Shown here: one piece after another, positions 8,525 through 17,220 of the stretch
Layout of the letters: the number at the start of each line of letters is the position of its first letter
How positions within the stretch are numbered: position 1 is the first letter of the stretch
Assembly: GCA_023254175.1 (NCBI GenBank)
Contig: JALQYJ010000111.1
Span: 1-64,000 of the forward strand
Length of the DNA: 64,000 bases
DNA from: Runella sp.
GTDB lineage: Bacteria > Bacteroidota > Bacteroidia > Cytophagales > Spirosomataceae
Direction of reading: 5' to 3'
Notes under the pieces: model-generated
Databases searched by the model: none
What the model was told of the DNA's origin: nothing
Seen by the model: the letters and a program-made list of their open reading frames with translations, nothing else
Program-made: the position numbers and the translations under genes

Positions 8525-9814
8525 ATGGCCAAATATTTGATAGCATTGATGTGTTGGGGATGGATGTGTAGCGCCTTGGCTCAAAAACTACCACCGATTC
8601 AGTACGAAGACCGTACCTACGAAACTACGATTAAAACCGTGGGGATTTACCCTGCTCCGAATGATATTCAAGACCCTGCCCGAACTACCTATTCGCCCGT
8701 TGTTAACGTTGAGAGTACGAACCCACTGATTGTAGAATTTGATGACCTCAAAGCACGCTATCGGACGTTGAGGTACCGTATTTTTCACTGCAATGCCGAT
8801 TGGACATCGTCGGGCTTGAATGATATTGAGTTTACGTACGAATATAACGACTACCCGATTAATACCTATCAGGCGTCGTTCAATACCAAAATTCCGTATT
8901 ATCACTATATTTTTGAAGTACCGAGGCTAAAACTTGCGGGCAATTATGTAGTAGCCGTCTATGAAGATTCGCGGCCTGCCAAAGTCATATTTACCCGTCG
9001 ATTTATGGTGTACCAATCGAAGGTAAGTGTGTTTGCGCAAGTTCGGATGTCGTCGGGAATAGCGGAACAGCGTACGCATCAGCAGGTTGATTTTGAGGTT
9101 GATTACCGTGGGTATGAAATCCTTTCTCCGCAAGAAGACCTAAAAATTGTGATTCGTCAAAACTACCGTTGGAACAAAATGATTACGAATCTACGCCCAA
9201 CTAACGTTCGTATTTTTGACCAAAAACTAGAATACCGCCCGTTCGATTTATCCAATAATATGCTGGGAGGAAATGAGTTTCGTTGGTTTGATACCCGCAT
9301 TTCGCGTGGGGTAGGCATGAGCGTAGACGATATTCAACAATTGCCCGACCAGACCGTTGCGCGCCTTCGGGTTGATCAGTCGCGGGTAGGAGGCGGGGCA
9401 ACTTTTCAGGCGCAAGACTTTAACGGTCAATACATTGTGTTGAACCGTGATGCCGCTAATAGCACCAATGAAGCTGACTACATCAATACGGTCTTTACGC
9501 TTCAAAGTCCGCAATATCCCAATGCCCAAGTATATGTCGGAGGGGCTTACAATTTATGGCAATTGGAAGATGCCAATCGGATGACCTACAATGCGACCAA
9601 AAATGCTTACGAAGCAAGTATTTTGGTTAAACAAGGAATTGTGAACTATTATTATTTGGCAGTGGGAGCCGATGGAAAAATAAACGATACGGCCTTTGAG
9701 GGAAGTTATTCGAGTACATCCAACGATTACGAAATATTTGTTTATCATCGTCCCCCCGCCGCCCGCGCTGACCAATTGATTGGTTATCGTTTAGTGGAGT
9801 TTGGGCGGCGGTAA
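8525..9814 (+). CDS. Type IX secretion system plug protein (DUF5103)
   Basis: A 429-aa exported protein beginning MAKYLIALMCWGWMCSALAQ (signal peptide). The conserved N-terminal T9SS plug module is visible: YEDRTYETTIKTVGIYP, PLIVEFDDLK, YRTLRYRIFHCNADWTSSGL and YYHYIFEVPR, followed by a second beta-rich domain with SVFAQVRMSSG and the C-terminal VYVGGAYNLWQLED and FEGSYSSTSNDYEIFVYHRPP. Homologues occlude the periplasmic side of the SprA/Sov translocon when no cargo is engaged. I chose the internal ATG at 8525, which gives a clean signal peptide; the frame is open for 40 more codons upstream but those are not signal-like. Confidence 0.85.
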   Translation: MAKYLIALMCWGWMCSALAQKLPPIQYEDRTYETTIKTVGIYPAPNDIQDPARTTYSPVVNVESTNPLIVEFDDLKARYRTLRYRIFHCNADWTSSGLNDIEFTYEYNDYPINTYQASFNTKIPYYHYIFEVPRLKLAGNYVVAVYEDSRPAKVIFTRRFMVYQSKVSVFAQVRMSSGIAEQRTHQQVDFEVDYRGYEILSPQEDLKIVIRQNYRWNKMITNLRPTNVRIFDQKLEYRPFDLSNNMLGGNEFRWFDTRISRGVGMSVDDIQQLPDQTVARLRVDQSRVGGGATFQAQDFNGQYIVLNRDAANSTNEADYINTVFTLQSPQYPNAQVYVGGAYNLWQLEDANRMTYNATKNAYEASILVKQGIVNYYYLAVGADGKINDTAFEGSYSSTSNDYEIFVYHRPPAARADQLIGYRLVEFGRR

Positions 9815-9826
9815 AATAAACAGTAT

Positions 9827-10459
9827 ATGATTGATTACCAAGAGTTTGTCGTATTTGCCTTTGCGACGTTAATGTTGAACCTAACGCCAGGTTCGGACAT
9901 GATTTACGTTGCTACTCGAAGCACATCGCAAGGGACAAAAGCAGGAATTGTTTCGGCATGGGGGATTGCGGGAGGGTGCGTAGTTCACACTTTGGCTGCC
10001 GTATTGGGGCTGTCGGTCTTGATTGCTGAATCGGCATTGGCCTTTAATATTGTGAAGTACTTGGGTGTGGCTTATCTGTGTTATTTGGGAATTATGTCGC
10101 TCAAATCGACGAGTTTTTTATCAACTGAGGGTAAAGTGGAAGCTATTCCCTTGAAAAAATTGTTTTGGCAAGGGGTTTATACCAATGTTTTGAATCCTAA
10201 AGTGGCATTGTTTTTCTTGGCTTTTTTGCCCCAATTTTCCGACGCCCATTCGCCCGATTTCAAATGGCAAGTGCTAAGTTTAGGGATTTGGTTTAATTTT
10301 TCGGGAACCGTCGTCAATTGTTTAGTGGCGGTATTGTTTGGGAAAGCAGGGTCGTATTTGAACCAATTACCCAATTTTGCCCGTATTCAAAACAAAGTAA
10401 CAGGCGTAATGATGCTTGGGCTTGGGGTGTATTTGGCGTTGGCAAAACGCAGTCAATAA
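9827..10459 (+). CDS. LysE/RhtB-family amino-acid exporter
   Basis: A 210-aa inner-membrane protein with about six hydrophobic segments and the family hallmark near the N-terminus (NLTPGSDMIYVATRS, about 17-31), then GIVSAWGIAGGCVVHT and NVLNPKVALFFLAFLPQF. Members export amino acids such as lysine, threonine or homoserine lactones in exchange for protons; the substrate cannot be assigned. It follows the plug gene after 12 bases, so it may be cotranscribed, and it converges on the MazG-like gene with only one base between stops. Confidence 0.9.
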   Translation: MIDYQEFVVFAFATLMLNLTPGSDMIYVATRSTSQGTKAGIVSAWGIAGGCVVHTLAAVLGLSVLIAESALAFNIVKYLGVAYLCYLGIMSLKSTSFLSTEGKVEAIPLKKLFWQGVYTNVLNPKVALFFLAFLPQFSDAHSPDFKWQVLSLGIWFNFSGTVVNCLVAVLFGKAGSYLNQLPNFARIQNKVTGVMMLGLGVYLALAKRSQ

Positions 10460-10460
10460 A

Positions 10461-10787
10461 TTACTTGAGCTTCTCGTTTTCGTGGTGGCGGGTAGCGTCG
10501 CGTTTGGTTTTTTTGTCCAAATTTTTCTGAAAAGCATCCGTCAAATCAACGCCAGTTTGGTTGGCTAAGCACATAAGCACCCATAGAACATCAGCCATTT
10601 CATCGGCCAAATTTTTCTCTAAATCGGATTTTTTGAACGATTGGTCACCGTAGGTACGGGCCATAATGCGGGCTAATTCTCCCACTTCTTCGGTCAGAAT
10701 AGCCATGTTGGTCAATTCGCTAAAATAGCGTACTCCGTAGGTTTTAATCCACGTATCTACTTCTTGTTGTGCTTGCTCTAAAGTCAT
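10461..10787 (-). CDS. MazG-like nucleotide pyrophosphohydrolase
   Basis: A 108-aa all-alpha NTP-PPase of the MazG superfamily. The metal-binding EExxE...ExxD pattern is seen as TEEVGELAR (Glu33, Glu34, Glu37) and DEMADVLWVL (Glu63, Asp66). Such single-domain enzymes hydrolyse non-canonical or excess (d)NTPs to monophosphates. It follows pyrR by 44 bases on the same strand, a nucleotide-metabolism pairing, though the link may be fortuitous. Confidence 0.85.
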   Translation of the reverse strand: MTLEQAQQEVDTWIKTYGVRYFSELTNMAILTEEVGELARIMARTYGDQSFKKSDLEKNLADEMADVLWVLMCLANQTGVDLTDAFQKNLDKKTKRDATRHHENEKLK

Positions 10788-10831
10788 GGGAATGATGAAT
10801 GTTGGAATGAATCGAATGACGAATGATTGAC

Positions 10832-11368
10832 CTAATCAACCAACCAAATCCGGTCGGCGTCGTAGCCTTGTTCTTTCCATTCAACCAGTACACGCTGAGA
10901 ATCAAGGGTATTGACTTTCATGCCTGTGTAATCGGGTTCAACGGGGATTTCGCGATTATACTGACGGTCGATGAGTACCAAAAGCTCCACTTTGCGGGGG
11001 CGGCCGAAAGCTTGCATGGCGTCGAGGGCGGCGCGAACCATCCGACCTGTGGCGAGTACATCATCAATCAAAATCACTTTTTTGTCTTCAATCACAAAGT
11101 TGATTTTGGTGGCGTTGGCTTTTAAGGGTTCGCGACGACGAAAATCGTCGCGGTAAAATGTAGCATCCAAATACCCAAGTGGAATGTTTGAACCCGTGAT
11201 TTGGCGAAGTTCGTGGGCGACGCGTTCGGCAAAATAAATGCCACGAGGCTGAAGTCCCAACAAGACAGAATCTGAAAAATCTTGGTGGTTTTCGAGAAGC
11301 TGTTGGCACAGCCGACTGATCATAATTTCGAGCAAAGGGCTGCTCAGAATAAGGCGATTTTGATTCAT
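10832..11368 (-). CDS. pyrR: PyrR-type phosphoribosyltransferase
   Basis: A 178-aa type I phosphoribosyltransferase whose PRPP-binding loop reads VILIDDVLATGRMVRAALDA (98-117). The segments GLQPRGIYFAERVA, LGYLDATFYRDDF and VLIDRQYNREIPV match the bifunctional PyrR family (uracil phosphoribosyltransferase / pyrimidine operon regulator) rather than Upp. In Bacteroidota the RNA-binding attenuator role is not established, and no PyrR-type attenuator is apparent here. It sits 93 bases after ligA; a hairpin lies in that gap. Confidence 0.85.
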   Translation of the reverse strand: MNQNRLILSSPLLEIMISRLCQQLLENHQDFSDSVLLGLQPRGIYFAERVAHELRQITGSNIPLGYLDATFYRDDFRRREPLKANATKINFVIEDKKVILIDDVLATGRMVRAALDAMQAFGRPRKVELLVLIDRQYNREIPVEPDYTGMKVNTLDSQRVLVEWKEQGYDADRIWLVD

Positions 11369-11401
11369 CAGATAACAAGGCAGACTGTAAGACTCATTTA
11401 A

Positions 11402-11421
11402 CCCTAGCCTTTAGGCTGGGG
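11402..11421. repeat. Hairpin between ligA and pyrR
   Basis: ccctagcc-ttta-ggctgggg forms an 8-bp stem with one G-T pair. No T-tract follows on the minus-strand transcript, so it is not a convincing ligA terminator. It could be a dispersed palindrome or a 5'-UTR structure of pyrR. Confidence 0.45.
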
Positions 11422-11461
11422 AAATCAATAGCTTTTGTACAAATATAGAAATAACCCACCG

Positions 11462-13576
11462 TTACTCGCCCAACATTTCCAAAAACTCCGTTTCAGAAAT
11501 CATTTTGACGCCCAATTTTGTGGCTTTATTGAGTTTGGAGGCACCTGCTTTTTCACCGACAATCAGGAAGTTAAGTTTTCCTGAAACCCCGCTAACAAGT
11601 TTTCCGCCGTTTGCTTCAATCTTGTTTTCGAGCTGTTCGCGGGTCATGCTGGCAAACGTGCCTGAGTATAAGAACGATTTACCCTCTAGCTGATTCGACT
11701 CCATCAACACAGGAAGATTGTCGGTTTCCATTTTGAGGCCTGCCACTCGGAGACGTTCGATGTAGGCACGGTTTTGGTCGTCGGCAAAATATTCTATCAA
11801 GCTTTGGGCAATCTTGTCGCCGATTTCGGGTACGTTACGCAGGGCTTCCAAGTCAGCATTCATCAGCGCGTCGATGTTTTTGAAATACGCAGCCAATTTT
11901 TCGGCTACTGTAGCACCAACAAAACGAATCCCGATGGCAAACAATACTTGCTTGAAAGGAACTTGTTTAGATTGTTCAATTCCCTTCAAAATATTCTCAA
12001 CCGTCTTTTCCTTGAACCCAATGCGTTTGGTTTTTCCAGTTTCTTCGTCGGTAATGACTTTTTCCAAACCAAACAGTTTTTCGTAAGTAAGGTCGTACAA
12101 ATCAGCAGGGGTTTGAAGCAGACCTTTGTCGAACAATAATTCAATTTTTCCTTCGCCTAAACTGTCCAAATTCATGGCTTTACGGTGGATAAAATGCTCG
12201 ATTTTACCACGAATTTGGGGAGGACAACCACGGTCGTTGGGGCAATAATGGTTGGCTTCGCCTTCCTTGCGAATGAGCGGTGTGGTGCATTCGGGGCAGT
12301 GCGTAGGGAAGTGGATGGGAGTTAACAGACGGGACGTCCGTGCCACATGGTCTACGCCCGTAATTTTTGGAATGATTTCACCACCTTTTTCCACAAAAAC
12401 CACATCGTTGAGCATCAGGCCGAGGCGTTCGATTTCGTTGGCATTGTGCAAAGAAGCACGCTTCACGCGGGTGCCCGAGAGCCAAAGCCCTTTGCCGTCT
12501 TCATTGAGGTTGTCTAAGTTGGCCACGGGCGTCAAAGCCCCTGTTCGCCCGACTTGGTACGAAACGGAACGCAAAACGCCAGGCTTGTTTTCTGCTTTGT
12601 ATTTGTAGGCAATCGCCCAGCGTGGACTTTTGGCCGTAAAGCCTAATTCGCGTTGTTGGGCGAGTGAATTTATTTTGATAACAATCCCGTCCGTCGCCAA
12701 AGGAAGGGTATGACGTTTTTCTTCCCACTGGTGAATGTAAGCCAAGACGTCGTCGATGGTAGCGCATTTCTCCCAGGAAGGCGACACGTTGAATCCCCAC
12801 GCTTTGAGGGCTTCGAGGCTCTCGGAATGGGTTTCAAACATGTCTTCATCGCTTAAAAAATAGTACACATAACAATCTAATCCCCGACGTGCGGACTCCG
12901 CAGAATCTTGAAGTTTGAATGCCCCCGATGCTGCATTGCGGGGGTTGGCGTAGGTCTGCTCGTCGGCCTCTTCGAGTTCTTTGTTGAGTTTTTTAAAAGA
13001 TGAAATAGGCATAAAACCTTCCCCACGAACTTCAAATAGCCCTAGCCCCCTAACCCCCAATGGGGGAACAATATTAGTGCCCCCATTGGGGGTTAGGGGG
13101 CTATTTATCTTCAAGGGTAATGTCTTTATGGTTCGGATGTTGGCCGTGATATCATCGCCGCGCACGCCATCGCCCCGAGTTACACCTCGTACTAAAACGC
13201 CATTCTCGTAGGTCATACTGAGTGAAATTCCGTCGAATTTTAATTCGCAAACATACTCAAAATCAGTGCCGTTAAGCCCTTTTCTAACCCGTTCGTCAAA
13301 GTCGCGCAGGTCTTGCTCGTTGTACGTATTTCCCAACGAAAGCATGGGGTAGCGGTGCTCGACGGTTGCAAAATTTTTAGTAATAGTACCCCCTACGCGT
13401 TGGGTGGGGGAATCGGGGCGTTTGAAGTCAGGATATTGATTTTCGAGTGAAACAAGCTCTTCTAAAAGTTGGTCAAACTCGTAATCGCTGATTTCAGAAA
13501 CGCTATCTTGGTAATACCGATGATTGTAAAAATTGAGGCGTTCGGTCAGTTCGTTAATGCGGTCGGCTACAGACAT
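11462..13576 (-). CDS. ligA: NAD-dependent DNA ligase, with an in-frame palindromic insertion
   Basis: A 704-aa LigA, sealing nicks during replication with NAD+. Visible in order: domain Ia (DYEFDQLLEEL), adenylation motif ELKFDG with Lys113, RGVTRGDGVRGDD, TDGIVIKIN, the OB fold, a four-cysteine zinc finger (CPEC...C...C, about 430-455), helix-hairpin-helix repeats (FVGATVAEKLA, NVPEIGDKIAQSL) and a C-terminal BRCT domain (LEGKSFLYSGTF). The oddity is at residues about 158-179 (SPLTPNGG...PPLGVRGLG): an extra peptide between TLPLKI and FEVRGEGF, where family members have only a few residues. This stretch is encoded by a 61-base near-perfect palindrome. The reading frame is intact, so the enzyme is presumably functional. 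Confidence 0.96.
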   Translation of the reverse strand: MSVADRINELTERLNFYNHRYYQDSVSEISDYEFDQLLEELVSLENQYPDFKRPDSPTQRVGGTITKNFATVEHRYPMLSLGNTYNEQDLRDFDERVRKGLNGTDFEYVCELKFDGISLSMTYENGVLVRGVTRGDGVRGDDITANIRTIKTLPLKINSPLTPNGGTNIVPPLGVRGLGLFEVRGEGFMPISSFKKLNKELEEADEQTYANPRNAASGAFKLQDSAESARRGLDCYVYYFLSDEDMFETHSESLEALKAWGFNVSPSWEKCATIDDVLAYIHQWEEKRHTLPLATDGIVIKINSLAQQRELGFTAKSPRWAIAYKYKAENKPGVLRSVSYQVGRTGALTPVANLDNLNEDGKGLWLSGTRVKRASLHNANEIERLGLMLNDVVFVEKGGEIIPKITGVDHVARTSRLLTPIHFPTHCPECTTPLIRKEGEANHYCPNDRGCPPQIRGKIEHFIHRKAMNLDSLGEGKIELLFDKGLLQTPADLYDLTYEKLFGLEKVITDEETGKTKRIGFKEKTVENILKGIEQSKQVPFKQVLFAIGIRFVGATVAEKLAAYFKNIDALMNADLEALRNVPEIGDKIAQSLIEYFADDQNRAYIERLRVAGLKMETDNLPVLMESNQLEGKSFLYSGTFASMTREQLENKIEANGGKLVSGVSGKLNFLIVGEKAGASKLNKATKLGVKMISETEFLEMLGE
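13043..13103. repeat. Palindromic element (24-bp perfect inverted repeat) inside ligA
   Basis: Arms 13043-13066 and 13080-13103 are perfect reverse complements (each starts tagccccctaaccccc when read inward), with a 13-base loop (aacaatattagtg). Each arm itself ends in a near-palindrome (cccccaatggggg). Because of the symmetry, both strands encode almost the same peptide (SPLTPNGG..xVPPLGVRGL). No second copy was seen in this window. It behaves like a protein-coding palindromic element of the kind known from Rickettsia. Confidence 0.9.
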
Positions 13577-13644
13577 GGCTATGAGAATGTTTGCAATGGG
13601 ATAGGCCGCGAAGTTAGAGAATCTAAACCAAAAAGCCTACCTTC

Positions 13645-14259
13645 TTACCATCCGTGGTGGTACAACAAAAAGCCGAATACGTACAGCCAAAGTACATCCA
13701 CAAAGTGCCAATAAATGGTGATAAGTTTGATTTTAAGCTGATTGGGAGGGTTGACACTAAAGACAAAAGCGTCTACGTAGCTGTGGTTTTTGATGGATTG
13801 ATACACCGCCCATGCCAACACTGTAACCCCGATGACAATGTGTAAAATATGAAGACCCGAAAGTAGGTAAATAAATCCGACAGAGGGATTGTTGATGGTA
13901 GAAATACCCGCATTGATGAGCTGCGCCCAGCCCAAAAATTGTAAAACAACAAATAAGATTCCTAAGCCAAGGGTAGCTCCAATGAAAGAACGAAATTTGG
14001 GAAATTGGTCTTTTTGTAAGGCAATATTAGCACCGTGTAGGGTAAAACTGCTAGCAATAATTAGGCACGTACTCACCCAAAAGAGTGAAGGAAGCGGCAC
14101 ATCTGTCCAATTGACCCCCACTGATTTTCGCATGACGTACACTCCCAACAGAAGCGTAAACAGAAATAGACTTCCTGCTAGCCCGAGCCAAAGCATAAAG
14201 TTGAAAGGTTCACGGCGTTTGGTGAAACGATTTTCTTTTTCGATGAAGGCTTTTGCCAT
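13645..14259 (-). CDS. Heme-copper oxidase subunit III (short form)
   Basis: A 204-aa membrane protein with five hydrophobic segments and the subunit III signatures LHGANIALQKDQ, GFIYLLSGLHILHIVIG and LITIYWHFVDVLWLYVFGFLL. Subunit III stabilises the proton-pumping cytochrome oxidase core. The usual partners (subunits I, II, IV, heme synthesis) are not adjacent; it lies between ispE (32 bases upstream) and ligA (68 bases downstream) on the same strand. This stand-alone gene could be a second subunit III serving an oxidase encoded elsewhere. Confidence 0.88.
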   Translation of the reverse strand: MAKAFIEKENRFTKRREPFNFMLWLGLAGSLFLFTLLLGVYVMRKSVGVNWTDVPLPSLFWVSTCLIIASSFTLHGANIALQKDQFPKFRSFIGATLGLGILFVVLQFLGWAQLINAGISTINNPSVGFIYLLSGLHILHIVIGVTVLAWAVYQSIKNHSYVDAFVFSVNPPNQLKIKLITIYWHFVDVLWLYVFGFLLYHHGW

Positions 14260-14291
14260 GGTGTTTAGCGAGTGAAGTGAAGGTCAACAAA

Positions 14292-15101
14292 TCAAGTGAG
14301 TTCTCCTTTCCAAACGGTGTAAGGGTTAAAAATGTTCTGTAAATCGGTCACTTCCTCAAAAATTCCAAACACAGTTGAGCCCGAGCCTGTCATGCTGGCG
14401 TACAGGGCGCCTTGTTGGTACATTTGGTCTTTTATTTGGGGTAAAACGGGGTATTTTTGAAAGAGACCATTTTCAAAATCATTTTTTACCCAATGACGCC
14501 ATTCTTCGATGGGGCGTTGCAATGCTTCGCGTAAATCTACTTCAGGTTTTTGGGGAACAACGCCCGCGTAGGCTTCGGCGGTGGAGATGTGGAGGTTGGG
14601 GTACACCAAAACAATGCCTTTGCCTTTGAGTGAGAGCGAAATGTCCTCAAATTGGTCGCCTTTCTCAAAACAAAACTGAGGTTGGTTTTCGATAAAAAAA
14701 GCACAGTCGCTGCCCAAGCGTCGGGCATAATTTTGGAGAGCGGCTGTAGAAAGTGATAGTTTGAAGGTATCGTTCAGGAGTTTCAGCACAAAAGCAGCAT
14801 CCGAAGACCCACCGCCCATACCCGCACCAATGGGTATGATTTTGAGTAAGTGCATGGCCACTGGCGGTAACTCAAAATCAGATTTTAGCAATTCGTAGGC
14901 TTTCACACACAAGTTTTTGGCGGGGTCGCCTGGGATATCAATACCCGAAGAACTAAAGCTAAATTCAGCGGCGGGGATAGTCTCAACGACATCCGCCCAA
15001 CCTACGGGATAAAAACAAGACGCAATGTTGTGAAATCCATCGGGGCGTTTTTCCGTGATTTGAAGCCCGATATTGATTTTGGCGTTGGCAAAAGCAACCA
15101 T
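14292..15101 (-). CDS. ispE: 4-diphosphocytidyl-2-C-methyl-D-erythritol kinase
   Basis: A 269-aa GHMP kinase of the non-mevalonate isoprenoid (MEP) pathway, phosphorylating CDP-methylerythritol at the 2-OH. It shows NAKINIGL (Lys8) at the N-terminus, the ATP loop PIGAGMGGGSSDAA (90-103) with Asp101, and RRLGSDCAFF (Asp132), with a C-terminal MTGSGSTVFGIF motif. The start at 15099-15101 places the lysine in its normal position. It begins after the terminator of the SerB-SerA gene, so it is likely the first gene of the ispE-cox3-ligA-pyrR-mazG run. Confidence 0.95.
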   Translation of the reverse strand: MVAFANAKINIGLQITEKRPDGFHNIASCFYPVGWADVVETIPAAEFSFSSSGIDIPGDPAKNLCVKAYELLKSDFELPPVAMHLLKIIPIGAGMGGGSSDAAFVLKLLNDTFKLSLSTAALQNYARRLGSDCAFFIENQPQFCFEKGDQFEDISLSLKGKGIVLVYPNLHISTAEAYAGVVPQKPEVDLREALQRPIEEWRHWVKNDFENGLFQKYPVLPQIKDQMYQQGALYASMTGSGSTVFGIFEEVTDLQNIFNPYTVWKGELT

Positions 15102-15110
15102 ACAATTGGA

Positions 15111-15147
15111 AGAAAAACATCCCGAAAGTTCAAACTTTCGGGATGTT
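15111..15147 (-). terminator. Rho-independent terminator of the SerB-SerA gene
   Basis: aacatcccgaaagtt (15116-15130) pairs with aactttcgggatgtt (15133-15147). On the minus-strand transcript the hairpin is followed by a U-rich run (TTTTTC), 15 bases after the stop. Confidence 0.88.
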
Positions 15148-15161
15148 AGAATAAACTCTAT

Positions 15162-17066
15162 TTAGTATAACATCCGAAACTTAATCGTTTCTTCTACATT
15201 CTTAATTTCGTCAATGAACCCATCTTCATAGCTGCGTTCTACGTCCATGATGACGTAGCCGATTTGCTCGTTGGTTTTGAGGTATTGGCCTGTGATGTTA
15301 ACATTGTATTTGGCAAAAATGTTGTTGAGTTTGGCCAAAATACCTGGCACATTTTTGTGAATATGTAACAAACGATGTGAGCCTTTGAGGAGTGGAAGTT
15401 GTACCTCAGGGAAGTTGACGCTGCCCGTAGTGCTACCGTTATTGATGTACTCCAATAAGCGCTCAGGAACGTAGTGGCCAATCCCTTCTTGGGCTTCCTC
15501 GGTACTCCCTCCAATGTGTGGAGTAAGAATAACGTTAGGCAACCCACGAAGTTCACTTTCAAATTTTTCGTTGTTGGTTTTGGGTTCGTACGGGAACACG
15601 TCTACCCCTGCGCCCCAAACTTTGCCGCTCTTGAGGGCTTCTACTAAAGCTTCGACCTCCACCACGTGGCCACGGGCAAGGTTTAAGAACACTACTCCAT
15701 CTTTCATCAACTCAAACTCGCGTTTGCCGATGACGTTTTTGTTGTCCTTCCGACCGTCGATGTGCATACTTACTACGTCGGCAATGCGCAAAAGGTCGTC
15801 TAATGACTTGAGTTTTTTGGCGTTTCCGATGGGCATTTTGTCCACTATATCGTAGAAATATACCTCCATGCCCAGGGCTTCACCAATGACTGAGAGCTGT
15901 GTTCCGATGTGACCATAGCCAACAAGACCCAGTTTTTTACCGCGAACTTCAAAGCTATTGTTGGCTGATTTATCCCATTTGCCTTCGTGCATTCCGTTGC
16001 TTTTGGTCACCACGTTACGGATGAGCATAATCATTTCGCCGACGGCCAATTCTACTACCGAACGAGTGTTGCTGTAGGGGGCATTAAAAACGGCGATTCC
16101 TTTTTCGGTAGCGGCTTTTAGGTCAATTTGGTTGGTACCTATGCAAAAAGCACCTATGGCAATCAAACGCGGCGCATTTTCAAGAACACGACGCGTAACG
16201 TTTGTTTTGGAACGAATGCCCAAAATGGTAACATCCTTGATTTTTTCAATCAATTCGTCTTCGTCCAAAGCTCCTTTTAAAAACTCTACGTTGAAGCCTT
16301 GTTCTTCAAATGCTTGACGAGCTACAGGGTGAACATTTTCGAGCAAAAGAATCTTGATGCGGCTTTTGGGATATGATTGTGAACGCGGTAAATTGTTCAA
16401 AAACAAAAACTCATCCAACGATGGTACTACGTGGTCGGCGACGTTGGTTACTTTTGGACGCTCGACGTTTTCGGTGAAGGCATAAAAACGACTTGCTACG
16501 CCCGCTTCGCGGAGTTCGTAGTCGGTATAGCCATCGCCAATGACGCAGACATCGCCAGGAAGCGCAAGTGATTCGAGTAATTTTACCTTTCCTTTATCTT
16601 GCGACAACACGTTTTCGTCGTCCACGCCAATGATGTTGTCATCGGCGTCAAAACGGAACGTATTGGCATACACATTTTCTTCTTTCAGCCCTAATTCGGT
16701 GACGATTGGGACAATAAACTCCTTAAAACCACTCGAAACGATAAGAATAGTCTCGGAATAATCGCGGAGGAACGCTTGGTTGCGAGCAAACGAATCTGAA
16801 ACTTTGGTACGCAAAAAATCAACCAGTGCTTCTACGTGGCTGCGATTTGCTTGAAGAAGCGAAATACGCTGGCGCAAACCTTCCGCAAACGACAATTCGC
16901 CGTTCATGGCGGCATCGGTCAAATCACGGATTTGTTGAACTACTTTTTCGCGGTTGGGATTGCCCGCGAGGGCAATGTTGGCCAATTCGTCCAGACCTTC
17001 GACTTGCGTAAACGTGCTGTCGAAATCAATGACGTAATAGGTTTGTTCAATCGTGTTGGTGAGCAT
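15162..17066 (-). CDS. Fused phosphoserine phosphatase / 3-phosphoglycerate dehydrogenase
   Basis: A 634-aa bifunctional protein. Residues 1-225 are a HAD phosphatase with all SerB motifs: DFDST (14-18), SSG (111-113), DKGK (157-160) and GDGYTDYE (177-184). Residues about 235-545 are a D-3-phosphoglycerate dehydrogenase with Rossmann motif GYGHIG (383-388), NLARGHVVE (Arg465), Glu494 and catalytic His517 in TPHIGGSTEEAQ. A C-terminal ACT domain follows (LLHIHKNVPGILAKLNNIF), the usual serine-feedback site. It would catalyse the first and last steps of serine synthesis; SerC is not in the window. I chose the ATG at 17064-17066; a frame from 17126 adds 20 residues that do not resemble either domain. 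Divergent from sbcD. Confidence 0.93.
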   Translation of the reverse strand: MLTNTIEQTYYVIDFDSTFTQVEGLDELANIALAGNPNREKVVQQIRDLTDAAMNGELSFAEGLRQRISLLQANRSHVEALVDFLRTKVSDSFARNQAFLRDYSETILIVSSGFKEFIVPIVTELGLKEENVYANTFRFDADDNIIGVDDENVLSQDKGKVKLLESLALPGDVCVIGDGYTDYELREAGVASRFYAFTENVERPKVTNVADHVVPSLDEFLFLNNLPRSQSYPKSRIKILLLENVHPVARQAFEEQGFNVEFLKGALDEDELIEKIKDVTILGIRSKTNVTRRVLENAPRLIAIGAFCIGTNQIDLKAATEKGIAVFNAPYSNTRSVVELAVGEMIMLIRNVVTKSNGMHEGKWDKSANNSFEVRGKKLGLVGYGHIGTQLSVIGEALGMEVYFYDIVDKMPIGNAKKLKSLDDLLRIADVVSMHIDGRKDNKNVIGKREFELMKDGVVFLNLARGHVVEVEALVEALKSGKVWGAGVDVFPYEPKTNNEKFESELRGLPNVILTPHIGGSTEEAQEGIGHYVPERLLEYINNGSTTGSVNFPEVQLPLLKGSHRLLHIHKNVPGILAKLNNIFAKYNVNITGQYLKTNEQIGYVIMDVERSYEDGFIDEIKNVEETIKFRMLY

Positions 17067-17220
17067 TCTGCAAAAATTTATTGAAATAGTATCGGCGGGT
17101 GCTGAAACATAAATTCGTTTCAGCACACAAATTTACCGTTCCTTTTTGGCATTTTTGTAAACTTGTCAAAAAATGGAAGGTTCTTTTAAAACTTTGCCAA
17201 TTCTCTGGCAGAAAAAAAGC

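Noticed and set aside
11402-11421. Hairpin considered as a PyrR-controlled attenuator
   Set aside because: No T-tract or anti-terminator partner and no PyrR binding-loop sequence is visible; kept only as a repeat or hairpin.
12981-13211. 76-codon plus-strand ORF inside ligA containing SPLTPNGG
   Set aside because: It exists only because the ligA palindrome is symmetric; the rest is antisense of ligA. Used as evidence for the element, not as a gene.
17067-17126. 20-residue N-terminal extension of the SerB-SerA fusion
   Set aside because: Lies in the divergent promoter gap; HAD motif I is correctly placed from the ATG at 17066.
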